Positions 49,001 to 57,297 of a stretch of 64,000 bases of DNA are shown here, one piece after another. The position numbers and the translations under genes are program-made. Each line of letters starts with the position of its first letter. The stretch's first letter is position 1. The DNA comes from a virus: positions 19,931 through 83,930 of IMG/VR virus record IMGVR_UViG_3300029448_000010. One strand, given 5' to 3'. The notes beneath the pieces were generated by a model. That model saw only the letters and a list, made by a program, of their open reading frames with translations, was not told the origin of the DNA and did not search any database.

Positions 49001-49374
49001 AATTAACCCCAACAGAAGAAAAACTGTTAGTTATTTGGGAAAAGGTTTCTGATTCTTTAAAAGCCACTCCTGAGCAAAAAGAGGCAAGAGAAAGACAAAG
49101 AGTAGTCATGGATAAAGAAGAATTACGGGCTATTAATGAGTTATTAGAAGCGTATGAAGATGCAATATATGATATTGACGAAAAACTTGACCCTCTTGCT
49201 AATGAATTAATTGAAGTTCAAAAAGCAGTTGAAGAGTTAGGATTTGGCGAAAGAGAAGTTGAACACACAAAGCGGCTGATGAAGAAACAGGCGGATTATT
49301 TGAAAACAGTTACGAAAAAATATAACGAAATAAGGCGTTATGCTGTGGAATTAAAAAATAAAATAGGTGAATAA
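46072..49374 (+). CDS. Giant charged helical protein, 1100 residues, tag-like start
   Basis: Unknown. It begins MLWEAVLVGREN, a divergent form of the tag. The remaining roughly 1,090 residues are overwhelmingly Lys/Glu/Asp/Asn-rich and helical, with several coiled-coil stretches (for example KLKERLEKEEKKTEKDFD and EYLKEEIELTEGRIAEG, quoted in part). A short Gly-rich spot (GEGGMGSAGQ) lies near residue 690. There is no enzymatic motif by eye. A good candidate for an internal head, ejection or core protein. Confidence 0.75.
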   Translation: MLWEAVLVGRENDPSFLLKALVNDIEKRYKGNNPYLDNEGKAIDEVKAKEWEKTPTVQSLNSIEILDKIPTIGNNSLRDAFISAGMYAISEKNLFNRSNTFKVFYEAQRKKIQDYYKKLISNQKKQKYSLSELNKEWIKDNRYWNPKDKSIDESKKKIFHDLGISTEGTFTGYDRPIEGFEDKFFGSKESLEPELKKLKERLEKEEKKTEKDFDNINFNWQTKEDAIKQNKKSIEYLKEEIELTEGRIAEGKRNQLSNKQLFSMYGGKAKFQKKINDSYVSAIKLLEQEDLRLFDENYKKMQTKIDKDISNAIKNTKPSPDMKDTITFEEVYSNIEGQSELTALKDLLDNKEMKQYLNLLSDKYTLPKKWDDMSDKEQNTWELDNKRKFQTNYQRLLKTLYALKNKYSADAPTSNKIAKVEAVIKTLNDRFNMKSWKPARKEAEEMKRESGTSLRRDSKESDFGPNKLKKPRPKKWKSMSFKEQQEWYSKNTSKNPRRKAAEESEMQNIYEVVFGDKEPLDKIGKNKKIKALLPSKEVDVTKPTREMWGNLLTKLEAFGKSKNPESQFNKLILSNELYLIDVINLVQTKRNNVYPKYMKLTSKKFVFQKPPKKKKDVSIGGTKTSQLSPTVGLFDKLEGQMTSAQRKKYHSFIETILDKIPKKYISVVKNKKGEDEERIDYEKLTAPKGEGGMGSAGQKISDELETEMSLAGKGHKYLQGLEKKIKSKKYKGLEDGETEEFEPTGNKDPRTESQRAWDKKYFRKAEVGSNKAAMKAREKKYAEMYKKATMANFTKLKEDIDKVKPDELDKYFNKTKSVMDADLFHWIDKTNKGISMRIIPYGEGDKDYSTIRKDVLDIMKILDKDMEYEGSEMKVLDVLNILGRKVYKKKAGSIVSAKKKEVSAKLKTIGEEAVRAVMDKDSKDFKIPRLLKLKLKQNNLKLKKEFYNIFTVTPTPDKTTKVEAMRIVEGTEELLNQLTPTEEKLLVIWEKVSDSLKATPEQKEARERQRVVMDKEELRAINELLEAYEDAIYDIDEKLDPLANELIEVQKAVEELGFGEREVEHTKRLMKKQADYLKTVTKKYNEIRRYAVELKNKIGE

Positions 49375-49375
49375 C

Positions 49376-49741
49376 ATGACATGGGATTACTACGACAACA
49401 AAGAAGAATTTATTCTTAAAGCAAAAAAATCACCTGAAAAAACTATTCTTAATAGTTTAGATAAGAAGCAGACTAAGAAGTTGAAGAAGACACTGCAAGC
49501 GGCAGAACCTACTGAATTTTTTGGTCAAGACTTTACTAAGATGGGTGACTTAATTGATGTGCTTAAAGATTTAGACCTTACAAAGTCAGATAAAAAACTA
49601 AATAAGCGCATGAAGAGTATGGATGAGCGCAACCTTGACATAGTGGCAACCGCTACCAAACTCCGTAAGGACTACGAAACCTTGTACCGGCAATTACGGG
49701 AAATGGTTTATCCAAAGAAAAAAGGTGAAAAAGATGAGTGA
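49376..49741 (+). CDS. Unknown 121-residue protein with divergent tag (MTWDYYDNK)
   Basis: Starts MTWDYYDNKEEFILKAKKS; only Met-x-Trp and a later ILK are shared with the tag, so membership is doubtful. The body is basic and helical (LDKKQTKKLKKTLQAA; YRQLREMVYPKKKG). Overlaps the neighbours by a few bases. Confidence 0.65.
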   Translation: MTWDYYDNKEEFILKAKKSPEKTILNSLDKKQTKKLKKTLQAAEPTEFFGQDFTKMGDLIDVLKDLDLTKSDKKLNKRMKSMDERNLDIVATATKLRKDYETLYRQLREMVYPKKKGEKDE

Positions 49742-49970
49742 AAGTGAAGATGTATTGGCTATTCTAAAAGCCTTAACCGAAAAAATTGAACAGTTAGAAA
49801 AAACAGTCTATCATCAAGATAACCTTTTGATGAAGTCAGGTTTTGTAGTAGCAACAAGTCCAAGTCCAAAAATGAATAATTCAGTAGCCGCAACTTCGGG
49901 TATTGGAGATGTTTCTAATATGGAATGGTCTGATATTCATAAGATGGTCGAAAAGATAGGTGGTCAATAA
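49734..49970 (+). CDS. Small protein with C-terminal copy of the tag (MEWSDIHK), 78 residues
   Basis: Starts MSESEDVLAILKAL after AAAAGGTGAAAAAG. A coiled coil (LTEKIEQLEKTVYH) is followed by a linker and ends NMEWSDIHKMVEKIGG. That last segment is nearly identical to the end of the protease-scaffold protein (SMDWSDIHKMVNNR) and resembles the N-terminal tags (MSWKDIIK). It could be a second scaffold or portal-linked protein binding the same partner. Confidence 0.72.
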   Translation: MSESEDVLAILKALTEKIEQLEKTVYHQDNLLMKSGFVVATSPSPKMNNSVAATSGIGDVSNMEWSDIHKMVEKIGGQ

Positions 49971-50362
49971 TGCCAGAAAGAGTAACTAAAGAAGAAAGAA
50001 TAGTGAGCCTTGCTATTGAAAAGGCTAGGAAAGCAAAGGAATTACTTCAACAAGAAAGCACTCATGAAAGATTGCCTCTTGAAGATGAATTGGTAGTTGA
50101 GAAAATTACACGGCCAAAGGCTAAAAATGTAAAGTTAATGAATCAAACAGACCAAAAAGAAGGATATGGTCTTGCTGGTGAGTCTATTGAACATACGATT
50201 AAAAAGAATATAAGGATTAAGCGACAAAGAGAAGGTAAAGAAATACTAGAATTATTAGATTCCTTGATTGGTAAAGAAATGACTACTTCTCATAAAGGTA
50301 AAATTGTATCATTAATGACTAGAATGCTATCCTCTGCTCAAGAAGATAATCTGCCTCAGTGA
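49970..50362 (+). CDS. Unknown basic 130-residue protein
   Basis: Unknown. Charged and helical (SLAIEKARKAKELLQQE; HTIKKNIRIKRQREG). No tag. It lies between the C-terminally tagged protein and the ligase-like protein. Ends in a conserved-looking QEDNLPQ. Confidence 0.65.
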   Translation: MPERVTKEERIVSLAIEKARKAKELLQQESTHERLPLEDELVVEKITRPKAKNVKLMNQTDQKEGYGLAGESIEHTIKKNIRIKRQREGKEILELLDSLIGKEMTTSHKGKIVSLMTRMLSSAQEDNLPQ

Positions 50363-50367
50363 TTTCT

Positions 50368-52896
50368 ATGCCAGCATCCGGCCTTCTATTTGAGAAGGGT
50401 AAAGCCTCTAATGAAATATTAAGATTATTTGAAAGAGTTAGAGTGGCGTATCTTTCTGCACGAACAGACCCCAAAGAATATGGGTCAAAGTGGCATAGTG
50501 CAGTGGAATACATTAGAGATGAATACGATGATTCAGAAGAGTTTGGAGAAGAATTAAAGAATTTCATCAATGATAAAGATTTAGAGCATGAAGATGCTAA
50601 GGATGCAACGACGACTACTGCTGAAAAGATATACGAATCTGTAAAAAATCTAAGGTACTCTTCTGACCAAGTTAGTGACCCCTTCTCTAAAAACTTCAAA
50701 GGTAATGTCCTTGAAGAATTACTTGATAATCCTGAATCAATGGTTAAATTCGTGCATTATGCTATGCGTTCAGACAATAAAGCACTTAAACCATCCATTT
50801 ACAGCGTTAAAGACATGGAACCTGACACAATTACAGAGGGTCTTATGGGACTTGACCTAGAAGTTGACGATATACCCCTCTATATTATAGAGCATTACGG
50901 TGACGGAAAAGACTCAAAGAAGGTCGGAAAGAAAGTTAAGGCTGCTATGTCTATGTTAGAACTATTATTCTTTTCTAAGCATGATGAAGAAGATTGGGAT
51001 GAATTAAAAGACATTGATATGGAAACTGATACTCCTAAGAAAATGATAACAAAGTCTGATACTGAAAAGGGAAAGACAGATTTTATTACTCCTAATAAGC
51101 CAATGTATAGAATCTTTGAGATAGATGATATGAAAGAACTAAAAGGGTTTAGTGGTGAGTATATTGTTCAAGAAAAGTATGACGGTATGAGAATACAAGT
51201 ACATAAGATAGATAATAAGATAAAAATATATTCATACGATGAAAAGGATATTACTAGTAAATGTAAAGAACAAGTCAAGGAATTAGAAAAGAAACACTTC
51301 GGAGATTGCATTCTAGATGGGACACTAGTGTTATTTGATGGTGATAATTCTTTATCTAGAGCAGAAGTTATTTCACAGGTATTTAGTGACAAAAATCCTG
51401 ACTTTAAACTAAAGGCTCATATGTTTGATATTATTAGACATAATGAAAAAACTATTGCTGATGAACCTTTGAATGATAGATTAAATATTATGTTTAATAA
51501 TTATTCAGTTCATTCAAGCGAATACCTTAACTTTCCTTCTAAAAAAGACACTCGTTTAGCAGACTCAATAGAAGATGTTGAGAAGTATGCTAAAGAAATA
51601 ATGGACATGCCAACAGCAGAGGGAGTAGTAATTAAAGATGCTACTTCAACTTATTACATAGGCACACGCAAAAATCCTAAATGGGTTAAGTGGAAGAGTT
51701 ATGTTGATTTAGATTTAATAGTATTAGATAAGAAAAAGAAAGGGAATACTTATTCCTATGCTTTAGGTGCTGGCCCAACAGAAGGCGAAGGCAAAGAATA
51801 CGAAACAATAGAAGGTAATACCTACATGAATGTAGGTAATGCAATTAATACTAAGATTGAAGTTGATGTTGGTTCTATTCTCAGAGTTAAAATAGACGAG
51901 GTAAAGAAGACAGGTGATAAATACTTAATTTATTCTGCTAAAGCAATAGAAGTACCTGAAGTGGAAATGCCTGACAAGTTAGTTACTTTGGAATTGTTAT
52001 CTAAAGACAATAAAAAAGAATTAAATTACGATGTTAAAGCATTAGAGAAAGGAATAGTAATTACTGATTATATTCACGGCGAAGCCTCTATTATTATTAA
52101 AAGTGACATGGATGGTTTTACTATCTATGGGTTTGATGAACATAATTTAATGGCTAAAAATGCTATGTTAGATTTAGATGTTTGGAAAACTCAAGCAGAA
52201 GAAATAATGAAAACGAAGCAATCCAAATTGACAGTAGCGGCATTTAATCATATGAAAGAAAAAGGCCCAAAAACTCCTAAAGAATTGCATAATTATTTAG
52301 TAAAGTCTCACTCTTCCCTTTATGAAGACATTTTAGATAGTAAATTGACAAGAGTAAAAGATTGGATGGAACAGAGGGATGGTATATCTTATGACGAAAA
52401 GACAAAGAAATTGTTTTCTGACCCTGATAAAATAATGCAAGAGACAAATATACTCAAGCAGTATAAAACACCTAAAGAATATCAAAATGGAAACTTTAAA
52501 TTATATCTAAGAGAAGATGAAAATTTAAACTTAGTAATTAAATTAAAAGATGAAACTTTGAATTGGCTGATAGATTTAGAAAAAGACGATGATATATTCA
52601 AATTGTTTGGTAAAGCCAATAAATACCCTGCACAAGTAGCACAGAACATATCTAAGAAGAAAATTATTGATTCTGGGAAAATAGGTCTTGGGGTACAGAA
52701 GAATGGCTATCACGAATACTTCCTAAAAGGAAATAAGTTTGAAACTAAATTGCATCTTAGAGTGCTAGAAGCAGAAGGTAAAACAATGTGGTTAGCATGG
52801 ACTGGCTACAAACAGAAGCCAGCAGACAAAGAAGGTGATGCTGGCTTATGGAATATTTACGAGGATAGGTATAGAAAAATACCACTTCCTGAATAA
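50368..52896 (+). CDS. ATP-dependent DNA ligase-like large protein, 842 residues
   Basis: Unrelated charged N-terminal 240 residues precede a nucleotidyltransferase core. Motif I is EKYDGMRIQVHK (lysine about residue 270), motif III is LDGTLVLFDGD, motif IIIa HMFDIIRHNEK, motif IV EGVVIKD and motif V WVKWKSYVDLDLIVL, followed by an OB-like region. In motif III the Glu of LDGE is replaced by Thr, which may abolish or alter sealing. The C-terminal 200 residues end in a distinct domain (LHLRVLEAEGKTMWLAWTG). Position between portal and protease implies a virion or prohead protein. A complete ligase already exists at 860-2398. Confidence 0.82.
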   Translation: MPASGLLFEKGKASNEILRLFERVRVAYLSARTDPKEYGSKWHSAVEYIRDEYDDSEEFGEELKNFINDKDLEHEDAKDATTTTAEKIYESVKNLRYSSDQVSDPFSKNFKGNVLEELLDNPESMVKFVHYAMRSDNKALKPSIYSVKDMEPDTITEGLMGLDLEVDDIPLYIIEHYGDGKDSKKVGKKVKAAMSMLELLFFSKHDEEDWDELKDIDMETDTPKKMITKSDTEKGKTDFITPNKPMYRIFEIDDMKELKGFSGEYIVQEKYDGMRIQVHKIDNKIKIYSYDEKDITSKCKEQVKELEKKHFGDCILDGTLVLFDGDNSLSRAEVISQVFSDKNPDFKLKAHMFDIIRHNEKTIADEPLNDRLNIMFNNYSVHSSEYLNFPSKKDTRLADSIEDVEKYAKEIMDMPTAEGVVIKDATSTYYIGTRKNPKWVKWKSYVDLDLIVLDKKKKGNTYSYALGAGPTEGEGKEYETIEGNTYMNVGNAINTKIEVDVGSILRVKIDEVKKTGDKYLIYSAKAIEVPEVEMPDKLVTLELLSKDNKKELNYDVKALEKGIVITDYIHGEASIIIKSDMDGFTIYGFDEHNLMAKNAMLDLDVWKTQAEEIMKTKQSKLTVAAFNHMKEKGPKTPKELHNYLVKSHSSLYEDILDSKLTRVKDWMEQRDGISYDEKTKKLFSDPDKIMQETNILKQYKTPKEYQNGNFKLYLREDENLNLVIKLKDETLNWLIDLEKDDDIFKLFGKANKYPAQVAQNISKKKIIDSGKIGLGVQKNGYHEYFLKGNKFETKLHLRVLEAEGKTMWLAWTGYKQKPADKEGDAGLWNIYEDRYRKIPLPE

Positions 52897-52945
52897 TGAG
52901 CCGATTCTTTAATATAGTCATTAAAATTACAAGGGGTTGAAGACT

Positions 52946-54169
52946 ATGAGCATTAGTGTCATGGCATCTAGGAATAATGATTTCAGGATTCTTAAAAGTG
53001 ATGAATTAATGATTGGTGGTTATGCAAGCATCGAAGTTGTGGATAAACAAAACGATTTAATTACACTAGAAGCATTAAATACCGCAGTTAAAAAGTTTAT
53101 GGATGATAAGAAATTCAGAAATGTAATGACAAATCATTCTAATGTTCAAGTTGGTGAAGTAATAGACTCTTATCGAGATAAAAGTGGAAAACTATGGAAA
53201 TCAGAAGTTGATGATGTAGGATTTTTTGTAGTAATAAAGTTAAGAGATGATATAGAAAAAGCCAAAGAAGTTGGAAGAGGTATTCGTAAAGGAACATTAA
53301 GGTCTTTTAGTATCGGTGGACAAGCATTACAAAAGGTAAAGAAAAGTCACGGTGAATTAGGCGAATACAACGAAATTAGTAAATTAGAACTCCATGAGGT
53401 AACAATCTGTGAAAAAGGAATTAACCCCGAAGCAAAGTTTGATATTTTAAAAAGAGATAAAGGAGATGAAAAAATGAGTGATAAACTTGAGAAAGCATTG
53501 AATGAGTTGGATATACTTCTAAAAGAAGTTGAAGAACTTAAGGGCGACGAAGAGGAAATGGCTGAATACGCTGAATCCGAATCTGATGAAAACATGGAAA
53601 TGGCAGATGAAGAAGAAATGGCAGATGAAGAAGAAATGGCAGATGAAGAAGAGATGATGGGTGGAACACACCCTGCTTACAAGGATGGTGCAGAAAAAGC
53701 ATATCTTCGTACTCTTGATGGCGCAGGTAATCAAATTGGAGAACCAGCAGACCGTATTGTAATTAACAATGGTAAGCCTACTGCAACCGATATGCCGGTA
53801 GTTAAGGCATTTAACAACGGAGAGTTTGATACTCTAAACCTTTCTAATTCTAACATTGAAAAGGCATACGAAGCATTCCGTCAAGAACAACTTGAAGCAC
53901 TTGCATACGACAACCTACGAAAGTCTTTTGAAACTCGTTTTGAGTCTGAAAAGGCAAACCGTGAGAATGTTCTAGCAAAGTCTCAATATGACGCACAGGC
54001 TGAAATTGCTTCCATGAAGCAAGAGTTTAGCGACCTACGCAAGTCTCTTACTGCTGAAAAAGAAACTATTCTAAAGGCACAAGAAGAGTCAGTAATTAAA
54101 ATGCCAAGCATTGAAGAGATTTCATCAATGGATTGGTCAGATATTCACAAGATGGTGAACAACAGATAA
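52946..54169 (+). CDS. HK97-type prohead protease fused to scaffold, tag at C-terminus
   Basis: This 407-residue fusion has an N-terminal serine protease: TNHSNVQVGEV (catalytic His64), GTLRSFSIGG (Ser122) and LHEVTICEKGINPEAKF (Glu151 region), as in HK97 gp4/herpes assemblin-like proteases. Residues 175-240 are acidic with three tandem 18-base repeats (MADEEE). The C-terminal 150 residues are a helical scaffold with coiled coil (RFESEKANRENVLAKS). It ends SMDWSDIHKMVNNR, matching the tag found at the start of at least 21 other proteins. The start at ATG 52946 follows AAGGGGTTGAAG. The scaffold would be degraded on maturation, freeing the interior. Confidence 0.9.
   Translation: MSISVMASRNNDFRILKSDELMIGGYASIEVVDKQNDLITLEALNTAVKKFMDDKKFRNVMTNHSNVQVGEVIDSYRDKSGKLWKSEVDDVGFFVVIKLRDDIEKAKEVGRGIRKGTLRSFSIGGQALQKVKKSHGELGEYNEISKLELHEVTICEKGINPEAKFDILKRDKGDEKMSDKLEKALNELDILLKEVEELKGDEEEMAEYAESESDENMEMADEEEMADEEEMADEEEMMGGTHPAYKDGAEKAYLRTLDGAGNQIGEPADRIVINNGKPTATDMPVVKAFNNGEFDTLNLSNSNIEKAYEAFRQEQLEALAYDNLRKSFETRFESEKANRENVLAKSQYDAQAEIASMKQEFSDLRKSLTAEKETILKAQEESVIKMPSIEEISSMDWSDIHKMVNNR
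53600..53653 (+). repeat. Three tandem 18-bp repeats in the scaffold gene
   Basis: ATGGCAGATGAAGAAGAA occurs three times in succession (the last with GAG), encoding MADEEE repeats in the linker between protease and scaffold. Slippage could change copy number. Confidence 0.85.
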
Positions 54170-54179
54170 GGTGATTAAG

Positions 54180-55514
54180 ATGACAGGATATATTAACACA
54201 ATAGCAGATTTAGAAGCACAAACATATGGAATGAATCTTCCAGCCGGTAATGCCTTGCTAAAGCAAGCAGGTATGGTTGGTGGAATACACACAGGACATG
54301 ACGGTTCTCCGTCATTTAGCGGTTCAGCCGTTTCTGATGTATCAGCCCTATACAATGTAGTTTACGGACAAAAGGTTTGGTCTATGCTAAACCGTGAAGT
54401 TAACGCATTGTCTATGATTTCAAAGCGACCTTACACTTCAAGTGGATGGAGAGTACTAAAGAGCAGACCTGCGGGTGGTTCTGGTAATCTCTTTACAGTT
54501 GATAAAGCAGATACTTCCCTTACATTGGGAGAATTGGGTTCAGACACACCAAGAGCAGACGCAATTGGTGGTGTACCAGAAAATGCAGGTCTTTCAACCG
54601 CACAAGATGGATTGGGGCCAATTGCACCAACTTATGCTCAATTGAACATGAGTCCTAAAGTAGTTGCTCATCAATTTGATTTCAGCGAGTTGGCTATGGA
54701 AATGGCACAAATTGACGATGGTATCGGAGATATTAGAGCGCAAATGCGTGAAGATATGGGTAAGCACCATGCAGAAGTACAAAACAAGATGCTTGTTATG
54801 CCACTACAATTTTACGGTGAAGCAACTCTATTGCCTAACATTGGTAACAATTATACTTCTTTGCTAAAGGTAGTTACTTCAAAGGCTGAATTAGACCTAT
54901 TGGATGCACAATCTTCTCTAATGACAGATGGTGCTACTGCAACAAATGTAAGTCACATTTACGGTACAAACCGTGATAGTGCTTCATTCCTTGATTCAGA
55001 AGTTGACCAAGGTACTTCCTATGCGGCAACAGATGTTAGGTCACTAACTCTAACTTTGCTAAATAACATGGTTCGTAACTTGAGACTTGCTGGTGGTTCA
55101 CCAAAGGTTATTCTAACCGGATATGATACCATTCAAGCAATTGCAGACCTATTGCAAAGCCAAGAAAGATTCATGGATAGAAAGGAAATTGTACCAACAG
55201 TTAACGGTGTTCGTGGAACAAAGGGTCAAGAAGTCGGATTTAGAGTAGCAACATACTACGACATTCCACTAATTCCTGTAAAGGACATGACACAAACTGG
55301 ACTTGCTTCAACTAAACTATCTGACCTATTATTCCTTGATACAGACCATCTATGGTTATCTGTTATGAAGCCAACTCAATACTTTGAGGATGGTATCGCT
55401 AATGGAAACCCATTCGGTGTAGGAACACTAGGAAACCGTGCATTGTACCGTACTATCGGTGAAGTCGGTTGTTCGTTCTTCAAGGGTCAAGGTAAAATAA
55501 CTAACATACAGTGA
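54180..55514 (+). CDS. Major capsid protein, HK97 fold
   Basis: This 444-residue protein directly follows the protease-scaffold gene. Codon choice and strong ribosome binding sequence (AAGGTGATTAAG) suit an abundant protein. The N-terminal helical region, extended loop (SGWRVLKSRPAGGSG), spine helix (EMAQIDDGIGDIRAQMRED) and P-domain strands (PKVILTGYDTIQAIADLL; VATYYDIPLIPVKDM) are typical of archaeal-virus HK97 capsids. Final TIGEVGCSFFKGQGKI is the C-terminal A-domain strand. Whether the protease trims its N-terminus cannot be told from the sequence. Confidence 0.9.
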   Translation: MTGYINTIADLEAQTYGMNLPAGNALLKQAGMVGGIHTGHDGSPSFSGSAVSDVSALYNVVYGQKVWSMLNREVNALSMISKRPYTSSGWRVLKSRPAGGSGNLFTVDKADTSLTLGELGSDTPRADAIGGVPENAGLSTAQDGLGPIAPTYAQLNMSPKVVAHQFDFSELAMEMAQIDDGIGDIRAQMREDMGKHHAEVQNKMLVMPLQFYGEATLLPNIGNNYTSLLKVVTSKAELDLLDAQSSLMTDGATATNVSHIYGTNRDSASFLDSEVDQGTSYAATDVRSLTLTLLNNMVRNLRLAGGSPKVILTGYDTIQAIADLLQSQERFMDRKEIVPTVNGVRGTKGQEVGFRVATYYDIPLIPVKDMTQTGLASTKLSDLLFLDTDHLWLSVMKPTQYFEDGIANGNPFGVGTLGNRALYRTIGEVGCSFFKGQGKITNIQ

Positions 55515-55534
55515 GATAAAGGAGAGGATGAAAA

Positions 55535-55798
55535 ATGGCATTTGCAACAGTAATACACTTAGAAATGAATTTAGAAGGAAATAGAAGAATAGTTTGTGGA
55601 CAAACTACTTCCGATAGCACAGATGGAAATATTGAAACAGGGCTTTCAAGCGTTGATTCTCTATTATTTACCCATAAGGGTTCTGCTGAAGAAGCGACGG
55701 CAGCAGTAATTAATGCTGATTTGCCACTTGCAAGCGGTGATGTAGCAATACATTGTGTTAGCGGTGATGTAGTCTATTTCATGGCAATCGGACAGTGA
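55535..55798 (+). CDS. Small head protein, 87 residues, probable decoration protein
   Basis: Beta-rich sequence (ATVIHLEMNLEGNRRIVCG; VAIHCVSGDVVYFMAIGQ) directly after the capsid gene with an AAAGGAGAGGATGAAAA start. Size and position fit a decoration or cement protein on the capsid surface. No family assigned. Confidence 0.6.
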   Translation: MAFATVIHLEMNLEGNRRIVCGQTTSDSTDGNIETGLSSVDSLLFTHKGSAEEATAAVINADLPLASGDVAIHCVSGDVVYFMAIGQ

Positions 55799-55808
55799 GG
55801 TGTTTTAA

Positions 55809-56168
55809 TTGGCACTAGTTTATACAGTAACTCTTTTGGGCGACCATAAGGGCAATACTCGCCCTAAAGTTAGTGGTGATGAATATGTGGTTGATGCACT
55901 ATTAGATGTGACTTCGCATGTGGAGGCAGGGGCAGAAATCCCTGCTTCTGCATTCGGTCTATCAACAGTGCATTGTGTATCAATTACCGGACATGAGGGT
56001 GCTAACGATGTTTACCCGCAGATTCTAACTTCAACAGGTGGTGTTTATGAATCAGATACTTCGTTTAAAATTATATTTACTAATTTAGACGGAACCAACG
56101 CTACTGCGGCGGCTGATGATGCAGACCCTACTTGTGCAACAAGACTTAGAATTTGGGGCAACCTTTGA
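55809..56168 (+). CDS. Small beta-rich head protein, 119 residues (TTG start)
   Basis: Start taken as TTG with GAGGTGTTTTAA upstream, reading MALVYTVTLLGDHKG. The opening resembles the preceding 87-residue protein (strand, GN(T/R)R, IVCG/KVSGDEY), so the two may be distant paralogs. The rest is beta-rich with a Thr/Ala/Asp-rich end. Likely decoration or head-stabilising protein. Confidence 0.6.
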   Translation: MALVYTVTLLGDHKGNTRPKVSGDEYVVDALLDVTSHVEAGAEIPASAFGLSTVHCVSITGHEGANDVYPQILTSTGGVYESDTSFKIIFTNLDGTNATAAADDADPTCATRLRIWGNL

Positions 56169-56177
56169 GGTGATTAG

Positions 56178-56528
56178 GTGGTTAAAGTTAAGTTAACTCC
56201 TAATTCAACAATTGGGCTACTAAACATAACACCTGACTTACAAATCACAAGAGAAAAAGAAGCAGAAGTTAGCGTTGTCTTTGCAATTAATTGCATTGGC
56301 GACCCTAACTATCTGTTTACTTTCTCTGAAGATGACCGTTTAGAATTGGAAAACGCTAATAGGCAACTATTAGACAGTGCTTCAATAGGCTTAGGTATAG
56401 AAAATCTATCGGCTAAAATGCTGACTGATACTCTTTTACCACCTAAAGTAGTACCTAAAAAGCGTTCACTACCAAAGACGACTAAGAAGGAATCCTCTAA
56501 GGCTTCCTCCAAGTCCTCTCTTGCGTGA
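56178..56528 (+). CDS. Head-cluster protein, 116 residues, basic tail (GTG start)
   Basis: Reads MVKVKLTPNSTIGLL from GTG preceded by GAGGTGATTAG. Beta-rich first half, then a helical part and a Lys/Ser tail (KKRSLPKTTKKESSKASSK). The tail could contact DNA or nearby capsid. No family assigned. Confidence 0.6.
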   Translation: MVKVKLTPNSTIGLLNITPDLQITREKEAEVSVVFAINCIGDPNYLFTFSEDDRLELENANRQLLDSASIGLGIENLSAKMLTDTLLPPKVVPKKRSLPKTTKKESSKASSKSSLA

Positions 56529-56585
56529 TTTTAACCGGCAGTGTTAATAGAGAGGCGTAGCCTCCCTAAAACAGAAGGTGATGAT

Positions 56586-56885
56586 ATGACATTTGGTTGT
56601 AGGTCTAGCGGCGTATTAGGCGCAAGTAAATTAATTGTAACAGGTAAAACAAAGTTAGTTAGCATACATGCGGCTCTTTTTATTACCGGCGGAACAGCCG
56701 CAACGATTAATGTATATGACGGTTTGGATAATTCTGGCACTAAAATAGCCATGATTAAACATTCGACTAATGGATATTATAATTATGAATATGATATGCA
56801 CGGAGTTTTGTGCAATACAGGTCTATTCTTAGAAGTAATTGAAGCGGGTTCTTCCACTGTTGATGTTTCAGTGGAATTTGCTTGA
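56586..56885 (+). CDS. Small beta-rich protein, 99 residues
   Basis: Start at MTFGCRSSGVLG after AGGTGATGAT. Gly/Ala/Ser-rich beta-type sequence (KLVSIHAALFITGGTAA; VLCNTGLFLEVIEAGSS) similar in style to phage decoration domains or receptor-like beta sandwiches. Position in the head cluster. No family assigned. Confidence 0.6.
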   Translation: MTFGCRSSGVLGASKLIVTGKTKLVSIHAALFITGGTAATINVYDGLDNSGTKIAMIKHSTNGYYNYEYDMHGVLCNTGLFLEVIEAGSSTVDVSVEFA

Positions 56886-56895
56886 GGTGTTTAAT

Positions 56896-57288
56896 ATGGC
56901 AGTAATGAATCAAGATACTAGGTTAATTATGACGATTCTATTCGTTGGTACTGTTAGTGGAGCAAATGTTTATTTCTATGCTTCTTACGGTTCTAATTTC
57001 CCATACACTCAATTATCTCATGCTGTATTGTTTGGGCTAATCACAGTGGGCGGAATTATGGTTCTTAAAGCAGTGTTTGATTTAGCACTAAATGATAAGA
57101 TTGAAATTCGACTATTAGATAGACGAATAGCGGCTTATTGGGAACGAAAAAAGCGTGATGAGCAACAAAGACAAAGGCTCCAAGATACTATGAAACAGTA
57201 TCAAACTACATTTAATACTACACCATTAACCCCTGCGTATGAATCTGAAAATACGGTATCAAACCAATTTTTAGCAGAATTACAATGA
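56896..57288 (+). CDS. Membrane protein, 130 residues, two predicted spans
   Basis: Hydrophobic segments at about residues 9-28 (LIMTILFVGTVSGANVYFYA) and 41-62 (HAVLFGLITVGGIMVLKAV), then a basic cytoplasmic coil (RIAAYWERKKRDEQQRQRL). Start after GAGGTGTTTAAT. Adjacent to another membrane protein and a GTPase. Confidence 0.65.
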   Translation: MAVMNQDTRLIMTILFVGTVSGANVYFYASYGSNFPYTQLSHAVLFGLITVGGIMVLKAVFDLALNDKIEIRLLDRRIAAYWERKKRDEQQRQRLQDTMKQYQTTFNTTPLTPAYESENTVSNQFLAELQ

Positions 57289-57297
57289 GGTGATTAA

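Noticed and set aside
53519-53734. Minus-strand Phe/His repeat frame
   Set aside because: It mirrors the MADEEE repeat of the scaffold gene; an antisense artefact.
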